From JAHDDH01 sp963922775 (GTDB lineage: Bacteria; Bacteroidota; Bacteroidia; Cytophagales; Amoebophilaceae), in assembly GCA_963922775.1 (NCBI GenBank), contig CAWUJG010000008.1, positions 1 through 52,542 of the forward strand: a stretch of DNA of 52,542 nt. Direction: 5' to 3'. Below the pieces are notes generated by a model. That model did no database searches, was not told the DNA's origin, and saw only the letters and a list, made by a program, of their open reading frames with translations. The position numbers and the translations under genes were made by a program. Positions 44,134 to 52,542 of this stretch are shown here, one piece after another. Position 1 is the first letter of the stretch; every line of letters starts with the position of its first letter.

Positions 44134-44835
44134 ATGGAAATTCGACTTGAAAATATCCAAAAAAAAATTTACAAACAACAAGTAATCAAAAACATATCAT
44201 TGACCCTAAATAAAGGAGGTATAACTGGCCTATTAGGACAAAATGGTGCAGGAAAATCAACCTTAATGAAAATGATTGTAGGCCAAATACAACCTACAAA
44301 AGGAAATATATTTATAGAAAATAAATGCCTGAAAGCACATCAAAATTATTTTAATCAATATATAGGCTACCTCTCAGAAGAAAATCCTCTTTATAACCAT
44401 ATGTATGTAAAAGAATTTTTGTATTTTTTTGCATCTCTATATAGTTTAGAAAAAAAGAGAATAAAAAAAAGTATTGTAACATTAACTCAACATTGTTCGT
44501 TACAAACAATAATCCACAAAAAAATAGAAAATCTCTCTAAAGGAGAACGCCAACGGGTAGGTCTAGCCAAAGCTTTAATACATGATCCACCTATACTCAT
44601 TCTGGATGAACCTACTACTGGTCTCGACATTAAACAGCTCTACAAAATACGTACATTTTTAAAAAAAATGAGCTGCCAAAAAACTATTTTATTGTCAACA
44701 CATATTATGCAAGAAGTTGAAATACTGTGTAATAATATTATTGTACTGCACCAAGGAAAAATACACTATATGCAAAATACCAATACAAAGGCAGTAACTT
44801 CAGCAAACATAGAAAAAATTTTTATGCATTTATAA
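44134..44835 (+). CDS. ABC transporter ATP-binding protein, GldA-like
   Basis: 233 residues, a single nucleotide-binding domain: Walker A GQNGAGKST, signature LSKGERQRVGLAKAL, Walker B ILILDEPTTGLD, and the H-loop STHIMQEVE. The N-terminus (MEIRLENIQKKIYKQQVIKN) and the SEENPLYNHMYVKEFLYFFA region resemble the GldA subfamily, which in gliding Bacteroidota partners the GldF/GldG membrane proteins. No permease gene is adjacent and motility is not implied. Without its partner the substrate cannot be stated. Confidence 0.85.
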   Translation: MEIRLENIQKKIYKQQVIKNISLTLNKGGITGLLGQNGAGKSTLMKMIVGQIQPTKGNIFIENKCLKAHQNYFNQYIGYLSEENPLYNHMYVKEFLYFFASLYSLEKKRIKKSIVTLTQHCSLQTIIHKKIENLSKGERQRVGLAKALIHDPPILILDEPTTGLDIKQLYKIRTFLKKMSCQKTILLSTHIMQEVEILCNNIIVLHQGKIHYMQNTNTKAVTSANIEKIFMHL

Positions 44836-44884
44836 TGGTAAAGCTTAACTAAATCTGATTAATAATATTTTTTAAAAAAAATTA

Positions 44885-46846
44885 TTAGTCAAAAAAAGAC
44901 CAATGTATGCCTACATCAAACACCATACGATGCCCAGGATATAAAGGAGTAACAAAATATCCTGGATTAATCCATCCTTGATTAACATGCCCTACTTTTA
45001 AGCACATTTTAAAATTATTTATCTTAAAATTCAAAAATAAATTCATCAAAATATATTCATATACATTAAAATTTTTTTGCTTGAAAAATTGTTGAATGCG
45101 TGGGTCATAATCATTTGCATAATAGGCAGATTTAAAATTTAGTTCTACTCCTCCTTCTAACATCAATTTATCATCAAAAAGCTGCTTATTAGCATAATAT
45201 ATTTTAGCATATACATAATACTTTGGCATATCATATACATTTTTTTCAGGACCAAATACTGATGTATATAGCAAATGATTATCCCAATAAAGGTATTTCC
45301 AAAAAGAAAAATTTAGTTTTATACCAGAAGATAAAATGTGGGCATATTTTTTAGCTTGCGTAGGCTTTTGATTAAAATTGAAATAGATAGGGCGTTTTGT
45401 TTTTGTCCATAAAATATGTGGATGGATATGTACAAAAGTATAGGGTAAAGGAATATCAATACCTGTTTTTACTTGTTGTATAATAGGTTTTTTCCATTTA
45501 TTACTCCATTTAAAAAAACTTCCATTATAATATTGTACCAATAGTGTGGGATAATGCCTTAAATGCTGTAAAGTAAGATATCCTATTTTGTTTTTATATT
45601 TTAGCTTTACATCATATGCTTCTTGTGGTAAATAGGTTACATGATGCTGTAAATAATGATTTTTTTGTGGAGAAAAATGATATCGTGTATAGTAACCAAT
45701 ATAATTTTCCACATATCTTCTTTTTTTTCCATACTGTCTACTATAGTGTGCACAAATATTTTTTTTTTTATAATATAAAAGATAAAACCAATTATAAATA
45801 TCCCCTTTAATACCTAGCTCATGATTATAGCTTCGAAAATAATTTTTTTCATTAACTACAACTTCTTCTTTACCATCAATTTTTTTTTCAGTATATTTTT
45901 TTGGCGATCCTAAAAAAAACACTTCTTTTGAAGATAAAGGATAAATAGAAAAAATATGATTTTTTTTTACCCAATTAAATACATGGTATATCTGGTACTT
46001 TTTAGTAAAAGTATACTGATGGTAAGCATGATAACGCAACTGGTATATTTTATTCATTACATTATCAAGATTTTTATCTACACTTTTAGTAAACCAGTCA
46101 TCTAAATTTTTTTGAATTGTTTTTTTTATACCACCCAGTTCTTGTACATGATGCCTTACCCTATAAAAGTGACATAGCAGCTGATATTTTTTATTTTTAG
46201 TGCGGTAATTAGTATGTATATCAAAAGCATAATGCACTACATTACGATCACCAGGAGCAAAATGTAATCCAAATTGCTTATCATGCAATATAGTTTTAAA
46301 ATCGGCTCCTATATTCCAATCTTTAAACACATTTACCGTATAAGGCACATGAAGATAATTTCTTCCTTTTTCCCCTTTTAACCAACAAAGAGCAGAATAA
46401 GGAGATCTAGTATGGTAATACATTAGTTTATGAGGAAGTGTAAAATAATGGTCAAAATTTTGTAATCCTGTAGTTCTACCCACTGTTTTAGGTATTTTAA
46501 AAAAAATATATTGAGCAGCAGTACCAAAATTTCCTAAATCTTGTATAGTATATTTGCTTTTTTCTACCAAAGAAAACTGATGGAAATCTACAATATGTTT
46601 ATAGATTGGTTGATAACCACCTTTATTATATTGTATAACTTTTTGATTAAACCAAAATACAGTATCAAAATTATATACTTGTTTAGTTTCATCATCCAGC
46701 TGAAGAAAAATTTCTTCTTGTTTTTTTCCATCAATTTTGTCCTTTTCATCTTCTGAAAGAGCATTTTCTGCATTATTTTGAGCTAAAAGTAAAAATAAAG
46801 GTAGAAAACCACAAAATAGATAAATAATAAACCGATATAAAAACAT
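44885..46846 (-). CDS. Putative outer-membrane porin (Porin_10 family)
   Basis: 653 residues with a signal peptide (MFLYRFIIYLFCGFLPLFLL, then A-Q-N). I recognise the Bacteroidota 'putative porin' by its ordered motifs: YTIQDLGNFGTAAQYIFF, RTTGLQNFDHYF, HTRSPYSALCWLKGEKGRNY, NVFKDWNIGADF and a final VGIHWSFFD. It ends in an aromatic-rich strand as outer-membrane beta-barrels do. Dense alternation of Tyr/His/Phe strands fills the remainder. Its channel specificity is unknown. It is the most likely nutrient entry route encoded in the window. It is 24 bases downstream of lpxK on the same strand, so the two may be co-transcribed. Confidence 0.88.
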   Translation of the reverse strand: MFLYRFIIYLFCGFLPLFLLLAQNNAENALSEDEKDKIDGKKQEEIFLQLDDETKQVYNFDTVFWFNQKVIQYNKGGYQPIYKHIVDFHQFSLVEKSKYTIQDLGNFGTAAQYIFFKIPKTVGRTTGLQNFDHYFTLPHKLMYYHTRSPYSALCWLKGEKGRNYLHVPYTVNVFKDWNIGADFKTILHDKQFGLHFAPGDRNVVHYAFDIHTNYRTKNKKYQLLCHFYRVRHHVQELGGIKKTIQKNLDDWFTKSVDKNLDNVMNKIYQLRYHAYHQYTFTKKYQIYHVFNWVKKNHIFSIYPLSSKEVFFLGSPKKYTEKKIDGKEEVVVNEKNYFRSYNHELGIKGDIYNWFYLLYYKKKNICAHYSRQYGKKRRYVENYIGYYTRYHFSPQKNHYLQHHVTYLPQEAYDVKLKYKNKIGYLTLQHLRHYPTLLVQYYNGSFFKWSNKWKKPIIQQVKTGIDIPLPYTFVHIHPHILWTKTKRPIYFNFNQKPTQAKKYAHILSSGIKLNFSFWKYLYWDNHLLYTSVFGPEKNVYDMPKYYVYAKIYYANKQLFDDKLMLEGGVELNFKSAYYANDYDPRIQQFFKQKNFNVYEYILMNLFLNFKINNFKMCLKVGHVNQGWINPGYFVTPLYPGHRMVFDVGIHWSFFD

Positions 46847-46870
46847 ATATTTTAAATTATATAAAAATAA

Positions 46871-47953
46871 TTATGATAAAGGGATAGCAATACATTTTGC
46901 AATAGTGTTAAAAAAATCATCATTATCAACATCATTCAACAATCTGACATCTATAGCAAGCTGAAAAATAGGTATTTTACCTAAAATAGTAGAAAAATGC
47001 GGATTATGGAGTAGCCATGCACCATCTTTTTCTGTTGTTAAGATACATTTTTTTTTTTGTGAAAATTGAAAAAAGTGCCATTTTATTTTTTCCAAATCTT
47101 TTTTAGTGTATTGATGATGATCTGAAAATTGTAAATGCGCTAATAAATTATATTTATTTTTACAATACTCAATTAATGGTAGAGGAAAAGCAATACCAGT
47201 AACTAACACTATATTTTTATAAAAATCATATCCAAGGGTTATCTTTTGAGGTGAAGTATAAATCAATTTTGAAAAAAATATTTTAGGATAAGGTGTTTTA
47301 CAATAAGCTAAGATATCTTTTTTTATTTTTTCTTTTTTGTTATCTGAAATATCTACAGGACATTTTGTTACCATAACAATATCAGCCCGTTGAACACCAT
47401 AGCGAGATTCTCTTAATCTACCAAAAGGCAAAACAAAATCTTGAGTAAAAAGACGATAATAATCAGTTAAAAGAATATTACATTGTGAAACTACACTACG
47501 ATGCTGAAAAGCATCATCTAGAATAATAATACCTGAACTAATGGGATTATGTTTTTCTATTTTTTTTATCGCTTCTACTCTATTTTTATGAACTATAAGG
47601 TTAAAATTATAGGTATTTGAATATTTTTTATACAATAAATATGCCTCTTCTCCTAGTGTATTAGGATTTGCATATTTTTCATTTGCCCAGATCATACCTT
47701 TTTTATTTCTGCCATATCCTCTACTCACTATGTAGATATTGTATTTTTTTAATGCTTTACCAAAAAATTCTGTAAGATAGCCTACCATAGGTGTTTTCCC
47801 AGTACCTCCTACAATAAGATTACCTACCCCTATAGTAGGTATTTTAGGATGGTATATTAAATATTTTTTTTTATCGTAGCATTGATTTCTGCATCTCATT
47901 AACAAATCATAAAGCCAAGATAGAGGTAAAAGTAGTAAACGAAACAACTTCAC
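46871..47953 (-). CDS. lpxK: Tetraacyldisaccharide 4'-kinase LpxK
   Basis: 360 residues. LpxK phosphorylates the 4' position of the lipid A precursor at the inner membrane. The N-terminal helix (FRLLLLPLSWLYDLLM) anchors it, followed by the P-loop GVGNLIVGGTGKTP (about residues 41-54), the second loop IIILDDAFQHR, and RLRESRYGVQRADIVMVTKC. Together with lptE and the porin it indicates that the organism still makes lipid A and an LPS-bearing outer membrane. No waaA or other lpx genes are adjacent. Confidence 0.95.
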   Translation of the reverse strand: MKLFRLLLLPLSWLYDLLMRCRNQCYDKKKYLIYHPKIPTIGVGNLIVGGTGKTPMVGYLTEFFGKALKKYNIYIVSRGYGRNKKGMIWANEKYANPNTLGEEAYLLYKKYSNTYNFNLIVHKNRVEAIKKIEKHNPISSGIIILDDAFQHRSVVSQCNILLTDYYRLFTQDFVLPFGRLRESRYGVQRADIVMVTKCPVDISDNKKEKIKKDILAYCKTPYPKIFFSKLIYTSPQKITLGYDFYKNIVLVTGIAFPLPLIEYCKNKYNLLAHLQFSDHHQYTKKDLEKIKWHFFQFSQKKKCILTTEKDGAWLLHNPHFSTILGKIPIFQLAIDVRLLNDVDNDDFFNTIAKCIAIPLS

Positions 47954-48047
47954 GAAAGAATAAACTTTAAATAAATAATATAATAATATTTTATATTTTT
48001 ATAATATAGAATATTCTATAGACTTATTCTAATTTTTCGAATTATTT

Positions 48048-49181
48048 ATGCGTATTTATTTTGATCATGCTTCAACTACAGCATTAGATTCTCAAGTATT
48101 AGATGCTATGTTGCCCTATATGACAACACATTTTGGCAATGCTTCTTCAATGCATCATTATGGAAGAATTGCAAAATCAGCTATAGAAGCAGAAAGAAAA
48201 AAAATAGCACAATATTTAAATGTGAGTCCAAGTGAAATTTTTTTTACCTCAAGTGGTACTGAAGCAAATAATTGGGCTATAAGAAGTGCTTTACAAGGAC
48301 TAAAAGTGCAACATTATATTTCTACGCCTATTGAACACCAATCTATACTAAAGCCATTGGCTACAATAGAAAAAGAGCAAAACATTGGTCTACATTATTT
48401 GCAGATAGATAAACGTGGTAATATATCGCTTATAGAATTAGAAAAATTATTGAAAAAATATCCTAAAGCATTGGTATGCCTTTCGCATGCCAATAGTGAA
48501 TTAGGCAATATAAATGATATAGCAACAATTTCAGATTTATGTCAGAAATATGGATGTTTTTGTTTTATTGATGCTATACAAACTATAGGATATTGCTCTG
48601 TTGACTTGAAAAATATGCCTATACACTTTTTATCTGCATCAGCACATAAATTTTATGGACCTAAAGGAGTAGGATTTATCTATGTAGATAAAAAAACTTC
48701 AACATATATGAAGCCATTAATTTTTGGTGGATCGCAAGAAAATAATTTACGTGCAGGCACAGAATGTGTAGCAAATATTGTTGGACTTGGCAAAGCCTTA
48801 GAAATAATATGGCAAAACAACATAGACCTTACAAAACATCTATATACATTAAAAACCCATGCTATAAAAATGTTGAAAAAACAAATTCCAACAATTCTAT
48901 TTAATGGTAAATGTGAACACAAAAACCAAAGTATAGATAAAATTTTAAGTATTGCATTACCAAGTACACAAGATCAGGCTATGTTGCTTTTTTATCTAGA
49001 TATACAAGGTATTGCTGTATCTGCAGGTAGTGCATGTTCAAGTGGTACACATAAAATGTCTCATGTTTTATCTTATTTACATATACCCGATAATTATATT
49101 GTGATACGCATTTCATTTGGTAAAAAAAATACAATCCAAGAGATTGAAGATTTTATAAAAATACTCAAGAAAAAATGCTAG
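48048..49181 (+). CDS. Cysteine desulfurase (IscS/NifS type)
   Basis: 377 residues. A PLP enzyme that takes sulfur from cysteine for Fe-S clusters and tRNA thiolation. Start signature IYFDHASTTALDSQVL; PLP lysine Lys201 in SASAHKFYGPKG; catalytic loop Cys330 in GSACSSGTHKMSHVL, which is the class I (NifS/IscS) arrangement with an extended loop, not the SufS type. ANSELGN replaces the usual NNEIG. No iscU, iscA or suf gene is beside it. With sufB at 299 it suggests a minimal mixed Suf/Nif-type assembly system, which is inference. Confidence 0.93.
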   Translation: MRIYFDHASTTALDSQVLDAMLPYMTTHFGNASSMHHYGRIAKSAIEAERKKIAQYLNVSPSEIFFTSSGTEANNWAIRSALQGLKVQHYISTPIEHQSILKPLATIEKEQNIGLHYLQIDKRGNISLIELEKLLKKYPKALVCLSHANSELGNINDIATISDLCQKYGCFCFIDAIQTIGYCSVDLKNMPIHFLSASAHKFYGPKGVGFIYVDKKTSTYMKPLIFGGSQENNLRAGTECVANIVGLGKALEIIWQNNIDLTKHLYTLKTHAIKMLKKQIPTILFNGKCEHKNQSIDKILSIALPSTQDQAMLLFYLDIQGIAVSAGSACSSGTHKMSHVLSYLHIPDNYIVIRISFGKKNTIQEIEDFIKILKKKC

Positions 49182-49369
49182 AAATGCAGTATTATAAATG
49201 TTATACAAATTCTACAATGATAAAGAAAAAATATATTTTTCAAAAAAATTACAGATCAATTTATATTACTTTCCATAGCTATTTTTGTAAATTCATTATA
49301 CATTTCATTGATTTTTTGATTCAAAACATCAATACTATATCTATCTATTCCAAGAATTAAACCAATTGT

Positions 49370-50011
49370 ATGAAAAAAATAATTTTAGGCTTTTTCTTAA
49401 CCATTGTTCTTTTAATGGCTATCTATATAGTAGATAGCAAAAAAAAAGATAGTAAAAAACAACTCCCTTTCATCGGGAATCATCATCTTTCAAAACAGCA
49501 ATACCATACTATAAGTACTTATATGTTAAAAGATCAGCTAGGAGAAAGTATTACCCCTGAAACCTTTAAAGGTAAAATATATTTAGCTAATTTCTTTTTC
49601 ACATCCTGTCCTGGAATATGCTTAAAAATGCAAAAAAATATGCACAAAATATATAAAAAAATACAAAAAAACCCACATATAAAATTACTTTCCCATTCTG
49701 TAGATCCTGAAAAGGATACTGTAGATGTGTTATTGCAGTATGCAAAAAAAAAATTCAACATTACAGATAATACTACCTGGCATTTTGTTACAGGAGATAA
49801 ACAAACCATATATACCTTAGCCCAAAAGTATTATTTTATTTCAGTAGCACCAGATGAACTATCTCCAGGAGGTATTGCCCATGGTGGAGGATTTGTTTTA
49901 GTAGATAAACAAAAAAGAATACGTGGTTTATATGATGGCTTAAATACCGATAATATTGCCAAAATTATAAAAGATATACATATACTTTTAAATGAAAAAT
50001 CAGTCTATTAG
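49370..50011 (+). CDS. SCO1/SenC-family copper chaperone
   Basis: 213 residues. It has an N-terminal membrane anchor (about residues 3-21) and a thioredoxin-like periplasmic domain. The copper-binding set is complete: Cys80 and Cys84 in TSCPGIC and His171 in IAHGGGFVLVD. VDPEKDTVDVL is also typical. SCO proteins load the CuA site of cytochrome oxidase subunit II, and coxB at 10865 has an intact CuA site. The end of the gene overlaps the next ABC ATPase by 20 bases, so translation is probably coupled. Confidence 0.93.
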   Translation: MKKIILGFFLTIVLLMAIYIVDSKKKDSKKQLPFIGNHHLSKQQYHTISTYMLKDQLGESITPETFKGKIYLANFFFTSCPGICLKMQKNMHKIYKKIQKNPHIKLLSHSVDPEKDTVDVLLQYAKKKFNITDNTTWHFVTGDKQTIYTLAQKYYFISVAPDELSPGGIAHGGGFVLVDKQKRIRGLYDGLNTDNIAKIIKDIHILLNEKSVY

Positions 50012-50621
50012 TATAACATTAAAAAATATCAGACAACAATTTTCTTCAGAACATTGTATTATCAAAAATTTTTCATATCATTTTAACTCATGCAATGCTT
50101 ATGGTATTATCGGTAAAAATGGATGCGGTAAAAGTACATTAATGAAAATAATAGCTGGATATTATTTACCTACCTATGGAAGAGTAATATATCACCATAA
50201 TGAAAAAATAGTAGATCAAGAACAGTTCTTTCAATATTTAATGATTACAGCACCAGATCTATGGCTTATTGAAGAATTAAATATTTTTGATTTATTAACA
50301 TTTCATTTTCAATTTAAAAAATCAAATATTCCACAATATAGCATAAAGGATTTAGTATCATGGTTAGAAATGGATGCTCATGCAAATAAACCTATACATA
50401 GCCTATCTTCTGGATTAAAACAAAAATTAAAGCTAGGGTTATGTTTTTTAACAGATGTACCTGTATTACTTTTAGATGAACCTACTGTATATTTAGATGA
50501 AAAAAATGTAGAATGGTACGATAAAAATATACAAAAAATAGCAAAAAAAAAGTTAGTATTTGTTTTTTCTAATAACAGCAAAGAATATCAGCATTGTAAT
50601 AAAATTATTTCTATAAATTAA
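49992..50621 (+). CDS. ABC-type ATPase (CcmA-like, short)
   Basis: 209 residues, a single ATP-binding domain: Walker A GKNGCGKST, signature LSSGLKQKLKLG, Walker B VLLLDEPTVYLDE. The H-loop histidine is not obvious: the region reads VFVFSNNSKEYQHC. The gene is short and lacks a partner permease. The closest general resemblance is to the haem-exporter ATPase CcmA or to the stand-alone ABC proteins of Bacteroidota in this context; I cannot decide. It overlaps the SCO1 gene by 20 bases and is followed by tsaE after 7 bases, suggesting one transcription unit. Confidence 0.82.
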   Translation: MKNQSISITLKNIRQQFSSEHCIIKNFSYHFNSCNAYGIIGKNGCGKSTLMKIIAGYYLPTYGRVIYHHNEKIVDQEQFFQYLMITAPDLWLIEELNIFDLLTFHFQFKKSNIPQYSIKDLVSWLEMDAHANKPIHSLSSGLKQKLKLGLCFLTDVPVLLLDEPTVYLDEKNVEWYDKNIQKIAKKKLVFVFSNNSKEYQHCNKIISIN

Positions 50622-50628
50622 GTATTCT

Positions 50629-51054
50629 ATGTCCCAATCTTTAACATACCATGTACAAGAAATAGAAACTATAGCAAAGCAATTGCTTATAAATACAAAA
50701 AAAAAAATATGGTTATTAGAAGGAGAAGTTGGTGTAGGTAAAACAACATTAATTAAAGCATTATGTAAAACATTAGGTGTAAAAGATATTATACAGAGCC
50801 CTAGCTTTACTACAGTACATGTGTATAGCCTAAATCATAAGGAAGATGTTTATCATTTTGATTTCTATCATATAAATGATACCACCAAAAATTATTTACC
50901 TATGTATGAAGAATATTTTCTAAAAAATTGTTACTGTTTTGTAGAATGGCCAAATAAAAATTTTGCAAAATTTTTGAACATAGATTGCATATATTTGCAT
51001 TTATTACATCTGTCTAATACAGAAAGATCACTTACTATAACTTATCATAGTTAA
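50629..51054 (+). CDS. tsaE: tRNA threonylcarbamoyladenosine biosynthesis ATPase TsaE
   Basis: 141 residues, usual for TsaE. P-loop GEVGVGKTTLIKAL, the conserved SPSFTTVHVY and HFDFYHIND segments, and a late FVEWPNK in place of the usual (V/I)EW(P/G)E. TsaE works with TsaB and TsaD to install t6A37 on tRNAs reading ANN codons. Starts 7 bases after the ABC gene. Its C-terminal third is more diverged than the rest. Confidence 0.93.
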   Translation: MSQSLTYHVQEIETIAKQLLINTKKKIWLLEGEVGVGKTTLIKALCKTLGVKDIIQSPSFTTVHVYSLNHKEDVYHFDFYHINDTTKNYLPMYEEYFLKNCYCFVEWPNKNFAKFLNIDCIYLHLLHLSNTERSLTITYHS

Positions 51055-51236
51055 AAACTTTTCAAATTACCTTTTGAACTATTGAGTCAAAACACCAATT
51101 AAAAATTTTTTCTATATTTAGAAAAAAGAATTCATAGAAATAAATCAAAATTATATATTATTATTTCTTTAGATTTTATTAAATTTTTAGCAAAAATTAC
51201 TATACCAAATAACAATTTTTCAATCTAAAAAACTAT

Positions 51237-52542
51237 ATGCCGAAAAATAAACTTACCAGAAGACAAAAAGAAGCCATAGGGTTGCTATCTATAGGGACAT
51301 TTTTGGAGTATTTCGATCTAATGCTATATGTGCATATGGCAACATTACTTAATGACCTATTTTTTCCTCAACAAGATCACTTAGCTGCACAATTATTAGC
51401 AACTACAGCCTTTTGTATTACTTTTGTTTTAAGGCCTATAGGAGGCCTAATAATAGGAAGAATAGGAGATATTATGGGTAGAAAATCTACCATAATGATT
51501 ACTACTTTTACCATGTCTATTTCCTGTTTGACTATGGCCATCACAGGTACTTATAGTACTATTGGTATGGCAGCTACTATTATTATTATGATTTGTAGAA
51601 TGTTACAAGGATTTTCCTCATTAGGAGAGGTAATGGGTGCTTCTATATACCTCACTGAAACGTTAAAAACACCTTACAAATATATAGCCAGTGGTATAGT
51701 AGATATGAGTTCAAGATTAGGTGGCTTAATTGCCTTGTCTGTTTCTTCCCTTATATTATTATCTGATTTCAGCTGGCGTTTTGCATTTCTTTTTGGTGGT
51801 ATTATTGCATTAGTAGGTATTATGGCAAGGATGAGGTTAAGAGAAACACCAGATTTTATCGATTATAACAGAAGAATGCAAAAAAAATCTGAAGAGATCG
51901 GAACAAATACAACATTAACTTTTAAAGAAAAAATTAATAAAAAATCGCTTATTGGATTATTTATTAACATTTTTATAACCCCTATATGTTTTTATGTTAC
52001 CTATCGTTATCTTTCCGATTTTGCAAAAAATACTCTACAAATGATGCCTGAAAATATCACTATTCATAATTTAAAAGTTGGCATGTATGCCGTTATTGCT
52101 TCAGGAGCTATGGCTTTTTTTTGTATAAAAAAATCTCCAATCAATATGATTAGGACAAGTTTTATAATATTCACTATTGCTCTACTTTTCATACCCTATA
52201 CTCTAAATAATATAGTAATATCTCAAGAATCACTTTGGATACTCGCCTTCATACAATGTATTACTTATTTGCCTGCAATAAGTAATCTTATCAATGTCAG
52301 TCTATGGATAAGAAATTTTCCTATACATAACCGTTTTACAATCATAGCCACCACTTTTGGCATCGCAAGCGCTTTAGCATATTTTATTACCCCATATAGT
52401 TTAATATTTTTACCCAAATATTTCGGCCATTACAGTCTATGGATACTTTTTATACCTGTACTCATCGGCTGCTTTTGGGCTTTGAACTACCTCAAAAAAT
52501 TAGAAATAAAAGCCGGAAGATATAATAACTACCCAGAAGAAG
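51237..52542 (+). CDS. MFS transporter (ProP-like), runs off the window end
   Basis: Open from the ATG at 51237 to the window edge: 435 codons without a stop, so it is incomplete at the 3' end. The N-terminus reads MPKNKLTRRQKEAIGLLSIG and TFLEYFDLMLYVHMATLLND, then FVLRPIGGLIIGRIGDIMGR, the classic MFS loop 2-3 motif (G-x-x-x-G-R-x-G-D-x-x-G-R). MLQGFSSLGEVMGASIYLTE is characteristic of the metabolite:H+ symporter (ProP/ShiA) group. About eleven or twelve hydrophobic helices follow. Such carriers are common in intracellular Bacteroidota and probably import host metabolites or osmolytes; the substrate is unknown. The 182-base gap before it shows no other gene. Confidence 0.9.
   Translation, partial: MPKNKLTRRQKEAIGLLSIGTFLEYFDLMLYVHMATLLNDLFFPQQDHLAAQLLATTAFCITFVLRPIGGLIIGRIGDIMGRKSTIMITTFTMSISCLTMAITGTYSTIGMAATIIIMICRMLQGFSSLGEVMGASIYLTETLKTPYKYIASGIVDMSSRLGGLIALSVSSLILLSDFSWRFAFLFGGIIALVGIMARMRLRETPDFIDYNRRMQKKSEEIGTNTTLTFKEKINKKSLIGLFINIFITPICFYVTYRYLSDFAKNTLQMMPENITIHNLKVGMYAVIASGAMAFFCIKKSPINMIRTSFIIFTIALLFIPYTLNNIVISQESLWILAFIQCITYLPAISNLINVSLWIRNFPIHNRFTIIATTFGIASALAYFITPYSLIFLPKYFGHYSLWILFIPVLIGCFWALNYLKKLEIKAGRYNNYPEE

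Noticed and set aside
49175..49360. 61-codon open frame after the cysteine desulfurase gene
   Set aside because: Overlaps the preceding gene end, has random-looking Ile/Tyr/Phe composition and no signal or motif.
1..52542. Riboswitches, rRNA genes, replication origin
   Set aside because: I looked for conserved riboswitch cores, rRNA landmarks and DnaA-box clusters and saw none I could defend.

Overview
The window is very A+T-rich bacterial DNA. It comes from a member of the Bacteroidota, most likely a host-associated or intracellular lineage related to Amoebophilus/Cardinium. Support for Bacteroidota: an alternative complex III subunit pair (actC, actD), a Porin_10-type putative porin, the block miaB / sigma-54 activator / lptE / small TPR-like gene / secG, a bifunctional Pgi/Pmi-type isomerase, and start sites without Shine-Dalgarno sequences. 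Support for a host-restricted lifestyle is inference: low G+C, single genes where operons are expected (sufB, coxB, mreC), several Rpn/PD-(D/E)XK 'transposase' copies in different states of decay, and several genes broken by one base or one stop codon. I cannot name the genus.

Layout. 1-6.5 kb: an Rpn fragment, sufB, tRNA-Arg(ACG), actC-actD, an M20 amidohydrolase and a membrane zinc peptidase. 7-14 kb: a truncated SPOR-domain protein, a Pgi/Pmi isomerase divergent from peptide deformylase, an AraC regulator, cytochrome oxidase subunit II and a frameshifted Rpn gene. 13.3-22.5 kb, minus strand: truA, rlmB, the proton/sodium pyrophosphatase hppA, tRNA-Thr, a symporter-histidine kinase hybrid, murD and an M42 peptidase. 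22.7-27.2 kb, plus strand: miaB, sigma-54 activator, lptE, TPR-like gene, secG, tadA, followed by tRNA-Ser, -Pro, -Arg and -Glu. 28-34.5 kb is the decayed, accessory-looking part: a C40 peptidase split by a -1 shift, mrp, a frameshifted lipoprotein, a lipoprotein with a phage-collar domain and an internal amber codon, and an intact Rpn gene. 34.5-40.5 kb: a 1155-residue symporter fused to a SpoT-type (p)ppGpp hydrolase domain, and an AsmA-like protein. 40.5-52.5 kb: tpiA, mreC, thyA, a broken lipoprotein, two ABC ATPases, the porin, lpxK, a cysteine desulfurase, a SCO1 protein, tsaE, and the start of an MFS transporter that runs off the window.

How the genes fit together. actC/actD, coxB and the SCO1 copper chaperone imply an aerobic electron-transport chain, with hppA as a second ion pump. 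sufB, the cysteine desulfurase and mrp serve Fe-S cluster assembly, with miaB as a client. lpxK, lptE, the porin and the AsmA-like protein imply a real LPS outer membrane. murD and mreC imply peptidoglycan and shape control. tadA matches the ACG-anticodon tRNA-Arg in the window.

The most unusual item is the symporter / second membrane module / kinase-like / (p)ppGpp-hydrolase fusion at 34495-37962. It has a paralogue at 17181-19970 with the same front end but an intact histidine-kinase output. The second theme is a set of surface-type genes broken by exactly one missing base, three times in A9 tracts. These could be decay, slippage or phase-variable loci, or homopolymer sequencing error.
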